From NCBI GenBank assembly GCA_020740775.1, contig JAHEWK010000020.1:310001-374000 (forward strand): a DNA stretch of 64,000 bases. Direction: 5' to 3'. A program made the translations under genes and the position numbers. Source of the stretch: Ilyonectria destructans. Its lineage: Eukaryota; Ascomycota; Sordariomycetes; Hypocreales; Nectriaceae. Shown here piece after piece: positions 34,606 to 45,970 of the stretch (position 1 is its first letter; each line of letters opens with the position of its first letter). The notes beneath the pieces were generated by a model, which was not told the origin of the DNA, did no database searches, and saw only the letters and a program-made list of their open reading frames with translations.

Positions 34606-37311
34606 ATGGCAGGCCCGAATAGGCGCACCGACTTCAACAGTCGGCGAAATTCAGATTTCTACGAACGCCACGAACGCCGCGACGACCGCGACCGACCCTA
34701 TTCCGATCGTAGTCCAGCTCAAAACCGCCCCCCACAGAATCCATATCCCCGTCGGGGCTCAGAATACCGGAATGATCTAATTCGCCCTCGAGATAGGGAA
34801 AAGGATAGGGACATACCCCCGAATGCACCGCGGGAGCCATCCTACAGATCTCCCCCAAGGGGAACACCTACAAAGCCTGGCAAGGGAAAGGTGTCGGGAC
34901 ATGGTGGGTAGCAGAATCCTCGCGCTAGAATGTCCAATAACTGAGAATCAACAGCACCAGGAACACAGAACACACCCAATGCGGACGCGGCCGCACCACG
35001 CACCACCAGAAATGCGGGTATCAGCCCCCTAACGAATTTGATATGCGAGAAAGTGTCTTGGATGCAGAAGAAAGAAGAGGCACAGAGGAGACTGGCGAAA
35101 CTGCGAACCGACCATGCACGGTCGGGCACGAAACAAGTGGACTTTCCGTCCGTCGCGGACATGTTCCAAGACCAGATCAAGACGGCCGCCAATGATCTGG
35201 CCCTGTGCAACAAGTCGATAAAGGCAGTTGATGAAAAGCTACAGTCCCAGTTTGGCCATCTGTCCACAACCCAGATACTGTCAAGTCTAGCTGGTCAAGC
35301 CGACGCTCAACACAAGCAGGAGCCAACTAGGACCGAGTCAATCAGAAGAGACTCAACAAGGAGCGAGCCCACTAGGAGAGACTCAACACATAACGAGTCA
35401 ACTAGGAGAGACTCCATAAGGAGCGAGCCAACCACAAGCGAGCCTACCAAGAACCAGCCTACCGAGAACCAGCCTACCGAGAGCCAGCCAACCAAGAGTC
35501 AGGTCACGGACCTCGAGAAACGGCCAATGCAGTTGGAAACATCCACCTCTGAGTTATTCAATCTTCAGCTAGATAATAAGCTCAATGAACTCAAACGCAA
35601 GTTTGACAGTGACATGCAGGAGCTGAAGACTCAGTTTGAAGCCACTGGTAATGAGAGGAAACGCCTCGAGTCTGAGAACCAAGAATTGAGAAAGAGTCAT
35701 GATGAAATGACTGAGAAACTTCAGCAATTGGAAGGGAATCTCGACCAATTTGAGCGCAAGACTGATGGCGGCGTCGCTGCCGTGAACCTGCGAGTCACGG
35801 CAATGTGCGAGCAAGTTAATAGACAACTCGACGACATGGCGACTGAGCATCAGCCTAAATCTGAGCATCGGCCTGAGTCTAAGCATCAACCCGAGTCCGA
35901 GCACAGTGTGTCTGATACTCAATTCAAGGAAGTTATCGAACAGCAGGATCGCAAGATCGCAGCTGTCTACACCCGAATGGGTTCTGCTCTCATGGACATC
36001 GCGGAGTTTAAACAGGGATTACCAAGCCAACTTGAGGAGTTGAGAGAATCTGGTCTTAAGCTGACAAAGAAAATCCCTGATATAGCAGGGTTGAATTCCT
36101 CAGTTTCGGACCACGGGAAACGCATCTCAAACCAAAAGACCGCGCTAGACACCATGATGGCACAGATTTCCTCATTAAAGTCACTTGTGTCGGAAAGTCC
36201 TCGGCACATGATACAGCAACTGCTTGAGGATGTCTCGGCAATTCAGAAACGCTTGGACGAGGACAGTGCTAGCGCCCACGCCAATCCTATGACGGAGGAA
36301 AAGGTGCATGAGATGCTTAAGTCAGAACTCGCCAACGCAGTGGAAAAACTGAGTGACCCGAACCCGATGACGGAGGAAAAGGTTCGCGACATCTTGAAAC
36401 CGGAACTTGCCAACGCAGTCGAAAAGCTGCCCAAGCAACACACTCCTAGCGCCGAGTCAAACAACATGACGGAGGAAAGAGTACGCCAGATTCTGAAGCC
36501 GGAACTTGCCAGTGCAGTGGAAAAAATGTTCAAGAAGGAAACTGCTAGTGCTGGGCCAAATCCTGTCTCAGAGGAAATCGTGCGTGAGATCTTGAGACGG
36601 GAACTCGCCGACTTAAATGAAAAGTTGCTCGAGAAGGAAGTTGCTGGCGCTGGGTCGAACGTCATGACCGAGGACAAAGTGCGCGAGATGTTGAAGCCCG
36701 AGCTTGTCAACACAGCGAATAAGCTGCAGGAGATGCTCACCGGGCGCTTAACCATCGTCGCTGATGGATTGGGCAAATTTATCGATAAAGAGAGACAGGC
36801 AAGAGTGGAAACTGATGGCAAAGTTAGTACTCTGGCCAACAGCCTGTCGTCACTCCAAAAAGCAGTTGATGAGAGCAAGTCGTCGACTGACGATATCTCA
36901 TCATTCCGGAAAGCAGTTTATGAGGTCAAGGCGGACCAGGAAACATGGAAGAATTATACCAGTAACCAGATTCATGAGTATGGCAGGGAAGTTGAGGGGC
37001 ATAGAAATAGTCTCTCAACCATAAACAGCCAGGTGGAAGAGCTTCGCGACGAGCTCAGACGAGGATACAAAGGCCACCAGATGCAGCTTGTGCACCTCAG
37101 CTCATGGATGAACACGTTCAATACAAGGCGGATGTACAATGAGATTGTAGCGCATCTCAACGCAGCGCAGCCGACAGGAGCTAATCTTAATGCCCAATTG
37201 AGGACGCTCTCGGAACGAATGGACGGGCTGGAGAACCTGGTGGATGAGGGTGGTGTGAAGAAACGCAAGGCGCTGAATGGAAACGCAGTGGTGGTTAACA
37301 ACAGCCGCTGA
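34606..37311 (+). CDS. Large coiled-coil protein with basic N-terminus, function unknown
   Basis: Two exons, 34606-34903 and 34955-37311 (51-bp intron with AATAACTGAG branch region); 2655 nt, in frame, 884 aa. The N-terminal 90 residues are Arg/Asp/Ser/Pro-rich (RRDDRDRPYSDRSP). A low-complexity stretch of short units follows (SIRRDSTRSEP; EPTKNQPTENQPTESQ), then long heptad-like helices (LNELKRKFDSDMQELKTQF), five related units of about 46 residues (NPMTEEKVRDILKPELANAV; 36280-36720), more coiled coil, and a basic tail (KKRKALNG). No enzymatic domain is visible. Possibly a nuclear or cytoskeletal scaffold (guess). It looks intact and is the only complete non-transposon gene between HP1 and 60 kb. 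Confidence 0.75.
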
Positions 37312-37544
37312 GTCGAGAGGGTAATATAGGAGGCTTGTCCTGAAGATGGAGCCAATAGACTTGCTCTGGCGATGGTATATTTGAGGAAGCAAGTCGAGAT
37401 GGACGTATACATGGAGAGCTTGAGTTGGGGTTGGCGTTGGCTTGACAGTAAGCCTCTTTTTTGGTGGCTCTGTTGAGAAAGCAGCTGAGGAATGGAAATG
37501 GACGGACGGATTCCTACTAATGCTATTTCTATTACTGACAAGCC

Positions 37545-38089
37545 TAATCTTTTTGGAGGCCGAAATGTTCTATAATGGCATCCGACCTGCCGTTAACGTC
37601 GCTCTGTCCGTATCGCGTGTCGGTTCTGCTGCACAGCTCAAGGTCATGAGACAAGTAGCAGGGTCCTTGAAGTTCCTCTTGGCCCGGTATCGTGAAGTGG
37701 CTTCCTTTATCCGGTTTGATTCCGACTTAGATGCTGCCATCGATCAAACTCTCTGCAAAGGTGAACGTTTGAGCAATCAAAATCCGTTCTTCGTAAACCT
37801 ATGAAGCTGATCCTAGTATCAACAGTTGACTGAACTCCTAAAGAAGAAGCAGTACTCTCCTATGGCCGTCAACGAGATAGTTCCTCTTATTTTCGCTGGG
37901 GTTAACGGTTACATCGATAACGTCCCCGTCTACAGAATCCTACGATGGGAAGCTGAGTTTATGGCGCACCTTAAGATTGACGGGTCGGAGCTGATGGCTG
38001 CTCTGGATACGGTAGAAACGATCAGTAAGGACCTTGAGGCCGAATTGCGGGTTGTCATCCGTAATTTCGCCCAGAGCTTCCTAGGTTAA
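37545..38089 (+). pseudogene. Mitochondrial ATP synthase alpha subunit, 3' fragment
   Basis: Starts abruptly with [20 protein letters not shown] and [20 protein letters not shown], the C-terminal region of F1 alpha, and runs to SKDLEAELRVVIRNFAQSFLG, stop. A former intron lies at about 37766-37825: its acceptor CAG is present but the donor reads TTGAGC where GTGAGC is expected, so splicing is lost and translation stops. The N-terminal two thirds are absent. It converges on the V-ATPase copy 186 bp away. Confidence 0.88.
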
Positions 38090-40720
38090 TAAATGAAATA
38101 ATTTTGATGACGGTCTTCTAGCTAGAGTGGTTGTTCTAAGTAGTCTGGACTCCGCGGAATATTAGGGCGACTGGCACAGATGAGTTAACTCCAGGGTGCA
38201 TTGTGTTTATCGTACAATGTGGCTAAGTCTACAGAAATAAATATGAGAAGTATTGCCCCTTGTGAATCTGCTACATCATCCCAAGTAGTCTTTCAACTCT
38301 TCCGACTCCTCTAACAAAGTGTCGAACGAGAATGGTGCAAACGGCCAACCCGCAAACTCTGCGAACTTGGAGAAGGACTCAACCCACGCCAATCTGAGCG
38401 AGTGCAACATGGCACTGGTACCCTCCATGCACACCAAAATGGCAATCGCTATGAAACTTATCAGTGGCCATCTTGTAGCAGTGAAATTGAAGGCAGAGCT
38501 TACTGAGGAAGAACCAGATATAGAAACAGACGACAATCATAATGACGCCGACAACGCCTCCCGTCTTTATAGCACGGCCTAGAGTCATGTTCCAAAGCAC
38601 CACACTCAGTTGCTGATGGGCCAGCGACAAGGCCCAGAGACGTAGGTACGAAGCAGTGTGGGAAACGCAGTTCAAGCAAAACTCTGTAGGCACGGGTTAG
38701 GATCCAATGTCCCCTGGATTGCAGACAAAGCGGCAGCTTACCAATAGTGTGGATGACTTGGTAAATCATGACCTCGCCAAACTCGAACTCCTCGTGGTCT
38801 TCGTCAATGTTCTGGGTAATCATTGCAACACCATCGCCATCATCGCCAAAGCTGTCGCCGTGTCCATTGACCAAAGCCTCATTCTCATCGTCACCGCCCA
38901 CGGCGCTAACACGGGAGGTTTCGCCGATGCCGCGATAACCCTTAGCGCGGGCACGGTTGTGTTCCCAACGGAGAAAGAAGGGCTTGAGGAAGAGCAGGAT
39001 CGGGACCTGGATAAAAGCTATCAAAAGCAGAATGACCTGAACATACTCTTGCCCAGCGTACAAGCGCTCGTCAAGAGTTCCAGGCTGCAGGAACATGTAG
39101 ATCAACATATTCAGAAGGCCAGGAGGCTGCGCACCAGTATAAAGCCAGTCCACAGACCACTTATAGATGATGCAAAGGACGAGGTAACCGAAGATAGCCT
39201 GGAAAAAGATCATTCTAGGAAGGAAATTACCCCAGATATCAATGGGCTTCTTGAAATGTCTCGCGTTAATGTAGGAGAAGCAAAGCGAGTAGGTCATGTG
39301 AGCCCAGCCGAGGATGATACTCATCTTCATCTTGTAGCTGTTGCTGAAGAGAAGATTGTTCTCTGTTCCATGCCATGCCCAATCTAGACCGAATGGGTAG
39401 CGGTAGCCGTGGTCGTTTAACGTAGCAGAAACAGACTGATTTTCTTGCCAGCCTTCCGGCTTCTTGAACGTCCAAGCGCTGTCAAACAGGGTCATAGACT
39501 TGGAGAAGGCGTCATTGTAGATAAGGCTAGTAAATAAAGAGAAGACTGCCATGATCAGCGCAATATATCGGCCGTAGAAGATTATAGCGAACAGTTCGAA
39601 TGTAACCTTCTTCAGAGGCTTCTCCCAATAGATCATGGCCAACGCAGCAGAGAGCATCATAACAGCGTGTCCAAAGTCGCCAAACATCACAGCAAAGAGG
39701 AAAGGGAAGGTAATGATGACAGGCATGACCGGGTTAACCTCCTGGTAGGTAGCTGTACCATACGCATTGACAATGGTCTGGAAGCCTTCGGTAAACTTAT
39801 TGGTCTTTATATAAGTGGGTGGCTTCTTGTTGGTTCGAACCTCATTGATGATGGACGGAACGGAGGGGCCAGCTCGATTGGTAACATCCTGGAGAGTAGT
39901 CCTAATAAGAGGCAAATCATTAGTGGGACACCAACCCTCAGCGATGAGGGTCGGGTGGGCAGGATCGTAAGAGAACAGGTTGAGGGTGGTGTATACAGCC
40001 TTCTCCTTTGCAATGAGCACCATCCAGGCAGACAGAGACTGTGAAATTTGGTTGAGCTCTGCCTCAAGAGTAGTCTGGGTGTTGCGAAGGACGCTCTGGA
40101 CGTCCTCGAGACGATTGTTCACCCCGTGAATCTGGTCACGTCGGATGTCGCTGTTCTCGTCGACATTGTACACCTCAGCTCCCATGGATTCAGCTATCTT
40201 CCGGATCTTGGCGACAATCTCTTTGCCATGAGCAAAGATGAGAAAGACATTCTTCTTAACAGCCTCGTTGTTCGTGGGGTCGGTTAACGGCTCTAGAATC
40301 TCCGACTGTTTCATGTACAGGTTGCCACGAAGAGTTCGCCAGAGGATACGCTCAAAGGTAGCAATACGATCCCTGGAGATGACGCCAGCAACGAAGTCAA
40401 TTCTCATGCCGGGAAATGATCTCTCGACGTCAGGCGCAGCGTTATACTGCTCAACGTCGGAGAGCAACGGCGCGTCGTCGTTGTGTGTAGAGGCTCGAAT
40501 CCCCTCCACGTTGCCGGGAGCGCGATCAAAGAAGCCGCCAGCCTCCCTCAGCACCCAGCGCCATTCAATGAGGTCGCTCTCACGCTTCTTGAGGGTCTCG
40601 TAGCTGTCGTTCAGTGCGGAGACGCGCTGCTCAAGCTTCTGGCTTCGCTCGGCGAGTTCATCAATTTCCGAGGCAGAGGGCGACGCGAGCCTCTCAACAT
40701 CAAGATTAAGCTTTCGAAGT

Positions 40721-40728
40721 GTGATTCC
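40721..40728. repeat. Left 8-bp target duplication GTGATTCC
   Basis: Identical to 41859-41866 on the other side of the hAT derivative. Eight bp is the expected size for hAT. Confidence 0.92.
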
Positions 40729-41858
40729 CAGAGTTGGAAATCGATCGTACAGATCGATTCCGAGCCCTGATCGATCGATTTATATCGATCGTCACCTTCA
40801 ATCGATCGATATCGATCGATCACTAATTGAAATCGATCGATCGACGTCGATCAGCGATCAAATCGATCAATACTGATCTTCGTTGTTACTATCTACGGTG
40901 ATCGTACCTCCACTTCCGGCAATGGGGCCTGCACATTGCGAAGGTGGCTGACAAGTTAGCGGGCATTATCGAACGACGTGGACATAGGACACGGAGGGAT
41001 GACACAAACCACGACCTTATGCTTCTTTCTCAGATGTCGGACAATGCCTCCGCCAGTTGAAGCGATGTAGACATAATCTGTAGTCTTCGGCCTGTTCCGG
41101 AGGAAACATCTCTCGCAGATCCATACGATCTTGTGGGGCCATAACCTGTTGTCCTTCATTCTGAATCCAAACTGCCACCACCATATCCGCTCTCGAGAAA
41201 GGTCGTAACCTATCGTAAAACCGGAGAACCGCCTGAATTTATCAGTCGTCCAAGCCTCATAATCTAGAAATCTGATGGGTGCATATTTCGTTGAGGCTGA
41301 ACTAGTTGACAGCTCGGAAGGCGGCGGCGTGGAGGAGGCAGCCTCTATATCCTCATCAAACGAGTCCATAGTGATGGGAAGAGTCCGCAAACAGTGTAGA
41401 GGAGGCCAAATCGAATACTGCGAGGCTGATAAGGTCGAACCTGTATATACTCTACTCGGACAAGCCAAGACCCGAGATAATTTCTGGTTGCGACGCGTAC
41501 AGAGTCCATTGAACCAGGCATTGGCGGAATTGCAAATGGCACGAGACAGAGAGGACAGCTCATACGTTGGGTCATTTCCTGCTGCCACGCGTCGCGTGTA
41601 GCTGCCTGGGGCCCCTAACGACTTGCCAGGGTAGACGCGTCCGGCGACGGATTCGTCGCGTATCATACTATAAGCTGCCATGCGCAACCTACCCGGGACA
41701 CCTTCGAAGTACGTAGTGATCGACGATCAAATCGATCGATTGGAGGTTTGATCGATACGATATCGATCGATTGACAGGTTGGATCGATCGATCGAAATCG
41801 AAATCGAATCGATTAATCGAATCGATCAAATCGATCAGTCGATCGATTTCCAACCCTG
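40729..41858. mobile_element. Non-autonomous hAT element, internal deletion derivative
   Basis: 1130 bp with the same TIRs (CAGAGTTGG / CAGGGTTGG) and ATCGAT-rich ends as 29176-32514. It is nearly identical to that copy except that about 2.2 kb are missing: the joint near 40903-40905 links sequence equivalent to 29338 (GGTGATC) with that at about 31556 (GTACCTCCACTTCC). It keeps the BED finger exon but no catalytic domain. Confidence 0.92.
40956..41369 (-). CDS. Truncated hAT protein: BED zinc finger only
   Basis: 137 residues from [12 protein letters not shown] to the stop; in the full-size copy this end lies in an intron. Contains WICERCF and HLRKKHK of the BED finger. Lacks the transposase core. 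It could in principle bind the element ends and compete with full transposase (inference). Confidence 0.55.
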   Translation of the reverse strand: MDSFDEDIEAASSTPPPSELSTSSASTKYAPIRFLDYEAWTTDKFRRFSGFTIGYDLSRERIWWWQFGFRMKDNRLWPHKIVWICERCFLRNRPKTTDYVYIASTGGGIVRHLRKKHKVVVCVIPPCPMSTSFDNAR

Positions 41859-41866
41859 GTGATTCC
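41859..41866. repeat. Right 8-bp target duplication GTGATTCC
   Basis: Perfect match to 40721-40728. Confidence 0.92.
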
Positions 41867-42212
41867 GGCCTTTTCCATCTGCACATAGAAGTATCCTGCG
41901 TCCCATTAGGCTGAGTACATTCCGAGGGGTTACAATGACGTACGCAGCCGTCTTTCGACATTGTGAAGGCGTCGGATCTCCTGAGTGAAAGTTCGCTGAA
42001 AGGCGCTGACATCCTCATTGAGCTGGATGAAATGACACATGAGCAGCCTGCATGGAGGAGATAGCTTGGGCATGGAGGCTTACGTCGCGGAACTGGCACA
42101 ATCCAAGCTCGCCAAGGGCAGTGACGACCTCCCGATCGATTTCTTTGGAGACGTACAGCTGCACCATGTTCATGTCCGCCGAGCGGAATGGGCTATCCTG
42201 TCGTGGAGCCAT

Positions 42213-42964
42213 GGTGATGCAGCTCGGGGACACCAGGACCAGACTCGAGGTTGTGGTGTAGCTCGTCAACGAGCCAAGGGAAGCCTGTTGTCGTGACGTC
42301 TTGATTGGTGTCAAAAGTCAGTCAAGGCAGGCCGGGCAGTTGCGATTCCGGCACCGCAGTGCCGATAGCATGCGCCAGGTATGGATTTTAGACTCCTTAC
42401 ATTGGACGGCCACAATCCACTTTCATCGATCAGCAGCCAAATGCCGATCGAGCTAAGGGTGGCTGTGGACAGGGGTGCTACTACTGTCCAAAGGCTACTA
42501 CTACTACTGTACCAAGGGTGCACTGGATTTCCATGAAATACAACCAAACTGGTCCGTGCACGTCGCCATGTCCCTCCCGGATTTCATCGAAATACACGTT
42601 TTTCGTCCGTGCACGCGATCGAGTCTTTGGACCCACAAATATTTCGTTGAATTGCATGGTATCGCAGGCCAAATCGGGGCATGACTGTCATCTGCAGGGG
42701 GGGTCTGTCATCCGGCCCCACACGGCTGCACCAAAAAATCCATGCAAACAGAAGGTCTGGACCTTCGTTTCCGGCTTTGGATGACAGGGATGACCATAGT
42801 GAATCGACTTTTCGACGCGTTTTTGAAGGTCCGACCCCGGTGGTGCCCTTCAGGTCGCGATTTTTTTCCAGTGTTCTGCGTGCAACCAACACCAACACCA
42901 ACACCAACCACGTCATACAACACTGAGCAAAAATATCACCATTTTCGTTGACCACACATTTACA
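42213..42964. other. Intergenic and 5' flank of the Crypton gene
   Basis: No gene is recognised. A short ACCAACACC microsatellite occurs near 42887-42910. The left border of the Crypton element must be somewhere here but cannot be defined, since Cryptons lack inverted repeats. Confidence 0.4.
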
Positions 42965-45505
42965 ATGGCCCAACGCGAAGATTTTGAGCTTCTTAAGGCA
43001 GTTGAGAACGCGACCAACTATTATTTAATTGATGAAGATAAGACGCAGCCACAGAATACGCGTCACACGTATACACGTCCCCAGAAGGAGTGGGAGGTAT
43101 GGAGGCAACTTACATACACCATCACATATACAGCTGCTTATTTATTATAATTTAACTGCAAGACGAATCATATTGCTAACTTATATCCAGGAATGGTGTG
43201 CAGAGAAAGCATTCCCGTCTATTCCTCCAGGCTGGCGTAAGCCGTACAACCAGGGAGGCGTTCTGCCAGCTAACCTAGTGGATGAGGGCAAATCGGTATG
43301 GTTTCTCGACGAGAAAGTCGTCAGCAGGGCACCTAAGACTGGATCTCGAGCGAAAAATGAGAGAAAACGCTGGGCCGAAGGCGTGGCTGAATGCAATGCC
43401 AAGAAGGCCAAGACGACCTCTGTTGACGACCCTGCTGGTCTTTCAGCTCCAGATGACAGCTGTATCACCGTTGCCGTCAAAACGGCTGTGGATAAGATCG
43501 ATCTGACATTAGAAGATGAAGAGGAGCCATTCAAATCCGCACTTACGCTCAAATTCAACACCGTGAGGACCTACGGCAACGCCATTACGAGACTCTGGGC
43601 AGAGCAACGAACGAGGAGAATAAATGGCCAGATGTTAAATCCATCGCCACATCCACGTGGCTTTGCAAACAAGGCTATTTATCGCTATCTTCTGCGACAG
43701 ACTCACGAGAAAGGACGTGAAGAGTGGGCAGACCATATGGTAGGCACCATTAAAGATGCCTACTCACCTGCCAAAATACCAGAGCATACTCGTTGTGCCT
43801 GGGGATTGAAAGAGAAGGCGTGTGGACTGCGTACTTCCGTGGATTTTCTCTTCGGCAACCACATGTTGTTACGATCAAGCAACCGGAGGCCTATTGAGTT
43901 AGCCGACTGCTTCTGTCTTGAGTGTCCTAACGAGGGCGTCCAGATTCACAACAACCCAACCTACGCCTTTGTTGTGGTTATGAATCAAGGCAAAACTAAC
44001 CAGAACGGCCGAATCGAGTATGGGGCTTGCTTGAGACATCGTGACCCTTATGCTTGTTTGGTTGGCCAACTCGCTTTCTAGCTGTTTTTTCGTTGGCAGG
44101 TTGAAAGAGAGCCATTTCCAGACTTCTCGCGTCCCGAGAAATGGTATAATATTAAGATATTACGACAACAGAAAGACAGACCAACAGGTAAGTTGAATTG
44201 TCTTCTTATTTACGAGTCTTTGTAGCTTATAATTATATAGCAGAACTCTCATATCAAACAAGCCACGCGTGGACTCGTCGTCTATATAGCTATGTCGGCA
44301 TTAAGACCTCTAAGGCTAGTCATGCACCTCGTGTTGCTGCTACGCAAAATGCCGATATGGCTGGCGTTCCTGAGGCACAAGTGGGTAACCTCCCTCTGAC
44401 TCTGGTAACACTATTAACTTATTATTAGATTAGACATGCTGGCAGATGGAATATGGGAGACTCAATGATAGGCTGTTATCTCACATCGCTACCCTACGCG
44501 TTCATGAGAGCCTCTGCCGACTTCTCGCCAGAATGGGCTGGCAGTTACTTCATTCCACGCTCCACGGTCTTGCCCTCGGCTTGGCTACGTTCTCAAATTT
44601 GGCCTCAGGCTGACTTTTGGTTTCAAGCCTTCAAAGACTCTAGTCACGAGATAGCTGAAGTCTTTGAGAATAAAGCTACAGGTGCTTTTATTGAGCTATT
44701 AGGATGGTTACAAGTAGTCTTGTTGCAAGATGCTCCTTTTCTCGCACGCGATTTCCCTAACCATCCTATATTCAAAGATCCCATCTTCAAGACCGATGAG
44801 TACAAAGACTTTGCTGCAAGCGTCTTACGTGCCTCTGAGGAGTCTCGTGAGGATAGCCAGGCCGAGTTAATCCAGAAGGCAATACCTGCAATTGCAGAGA
44901 AAGTCCGTGGAGTTGAGGCTGGAATCTATAGTCTAAAGAAGACTGTAGAGACGGAGGTTTTATCTCTTAAAGAAGTCACGGGGCTGAAAGACGAGATCCA
45001 AGAACGCAATAAGGCTGAGATCACTATAGTCACAACTATCAGCCCTTTCAGCAGAACACATCATCAGACTGTTCGATATGAACAACAAGAAGGTATTCCA
45101 ACGTCCTCACAACGAAGGCAGTCTTCATCCCCAGAGACTAGAGCCCCGGCAGCCACCAGAGCCCCAACGGCCGTCACGACAACAACAGAGTTACCTCCAC
45201 AGATCGGATTCCCACGTACTATTCGTACAGTCAGAAATCTCGTGAGGCTCTGGAGACATGGTTTGGCAGGCTATATGGACTCGGTTGACGCGTTAGAGAA
45301 GCGATGGGGCTCACAGTGGTGGCTACGTAATGAGAGGCAACTCTTTTCTACTCGCAAACGGATCGTCGATGAGGTGGTCTCTCGGTCACAGGCAAACGGC
45401 TGGTCAGAACATGAGTCAGCAAGACAGCTGGACGAGGAGAGAGGGCAACGCTCATTAGATTGGCTTTTTAAGCAGCTTAAAGAGCGTACAGGCCAAAATA
45501 AATAG
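42965..45505 (+). pseudogene. Crypton tyrosine-recombinase gene with one internal TAG
   Basis: Exons 42965-43096, 43191-44187, 44241-44380, 44429-45505; 2346 nt (782 codons) in frame. A SAM-like DNA-binding region (KFNTVRTYGNAITRLWAEQR) precedes the recombinase core with Arg in LLRSSNRRPIELADC, H-x-x-R in SHAPRVAA, RHAGRW, and the probable nucleophile Tyr in GCYLTSLPY. The C-terminal GCR1-like DNA-binding domain reads IGFPRTIRTVRNLVRLWRHG...ALEKRWGSQWW. Codon 341 is TAG (44079-44081) inside LAF-stop-LFFRWQVERE, where Tyr would fit. Everything else is open, so this is a nearly intact DNA transposon of the circular-intermediate, YR type with a single inactivating change. Confidence 0.85.
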
Positions 45506-45970
45506 CTCCTGGATCAGATCACTCTGAGTCTCTATGGCCTAGGTTACCCCTGAGCAATCTAAGTCAGATTTAGCTATCTAATCGTGACCAAACTGATACC
45601 ATCTTGTTCGCCTCGTTCTGACGAGTAAAAATGATGGTATCGTTGTGTTCGTAATGTAAAAAATTAAGCCCACGATGAGTCTGTATTGATAGCGTTCCCA
45701 TAGGCTGTTATGGTAACTAGAAGAATTGGAAATAGTCGACTGTTTTAGTGGAGTTTTAGTGGAGATGTGGCGGCAGTGCGCTGAACGATACGCTGGAGAC
45801 CGCCCAAGAATCCGACCCAATTCACGTTTCCGGACACAACTTCACAGCCACGCAGGCTACCGATACGCAAGGTTGGTCAAATGAATCGCCAGTAGCAGGG
45901 CTTCACGTAGGTACAATTTCTATCGTGCCGCGACGTGCAGCCGTCGAGCGCCGGCGTCGCGTTGCTGATA
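45506..45970. other. Intergenic, no gene seen
   Basis: Junction between the Crypton 3' flank and the truncated end of the next repeat. No coding signal. Confidence 0.45.

Larger units (their letters stand above)
38276..42212 (-). pseudogene. V-ATPase V0 subunit a (Vph1/Stv1 type), split by a hAT insertion
   Basis: Minus-strand exons: 42084-42212 (MAPRQDSPFRSADMNMVQLY...), 41944-42022, 41895 to 38742 interrupted by the insert, 38504-38683, 38276-38448. All splice sites fit and the protein family's full length is covered, from the N-terminal cytosolic domain (ERLASPSASEIDELAERSQK) through membrane segments (VMPVIITFPFLFAVMFGDFGHA) to the end WPFAPFSFDTLLEESEELKDYLG. The subunit carries protons through the V0 sector of the vacuolar pump. 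The only lesion I find is the element at 40729-41858, which adds 1138 bp (not a multiple of three) in the third exon after GI in MEKAGI. It is therefore a recently broken copy, or at best needs the insert spliced out. Confidence 0.9.

Noticed and set aside
36243..36878. 211-codon minus-strand frame
   Set aside because: It is antisense to the repetitive part of the coiled-coil gene.
38707..39387. 226-codon plus-strand frame
   Set aside because: It is antisense to the V-ATPase subunit a coding region.
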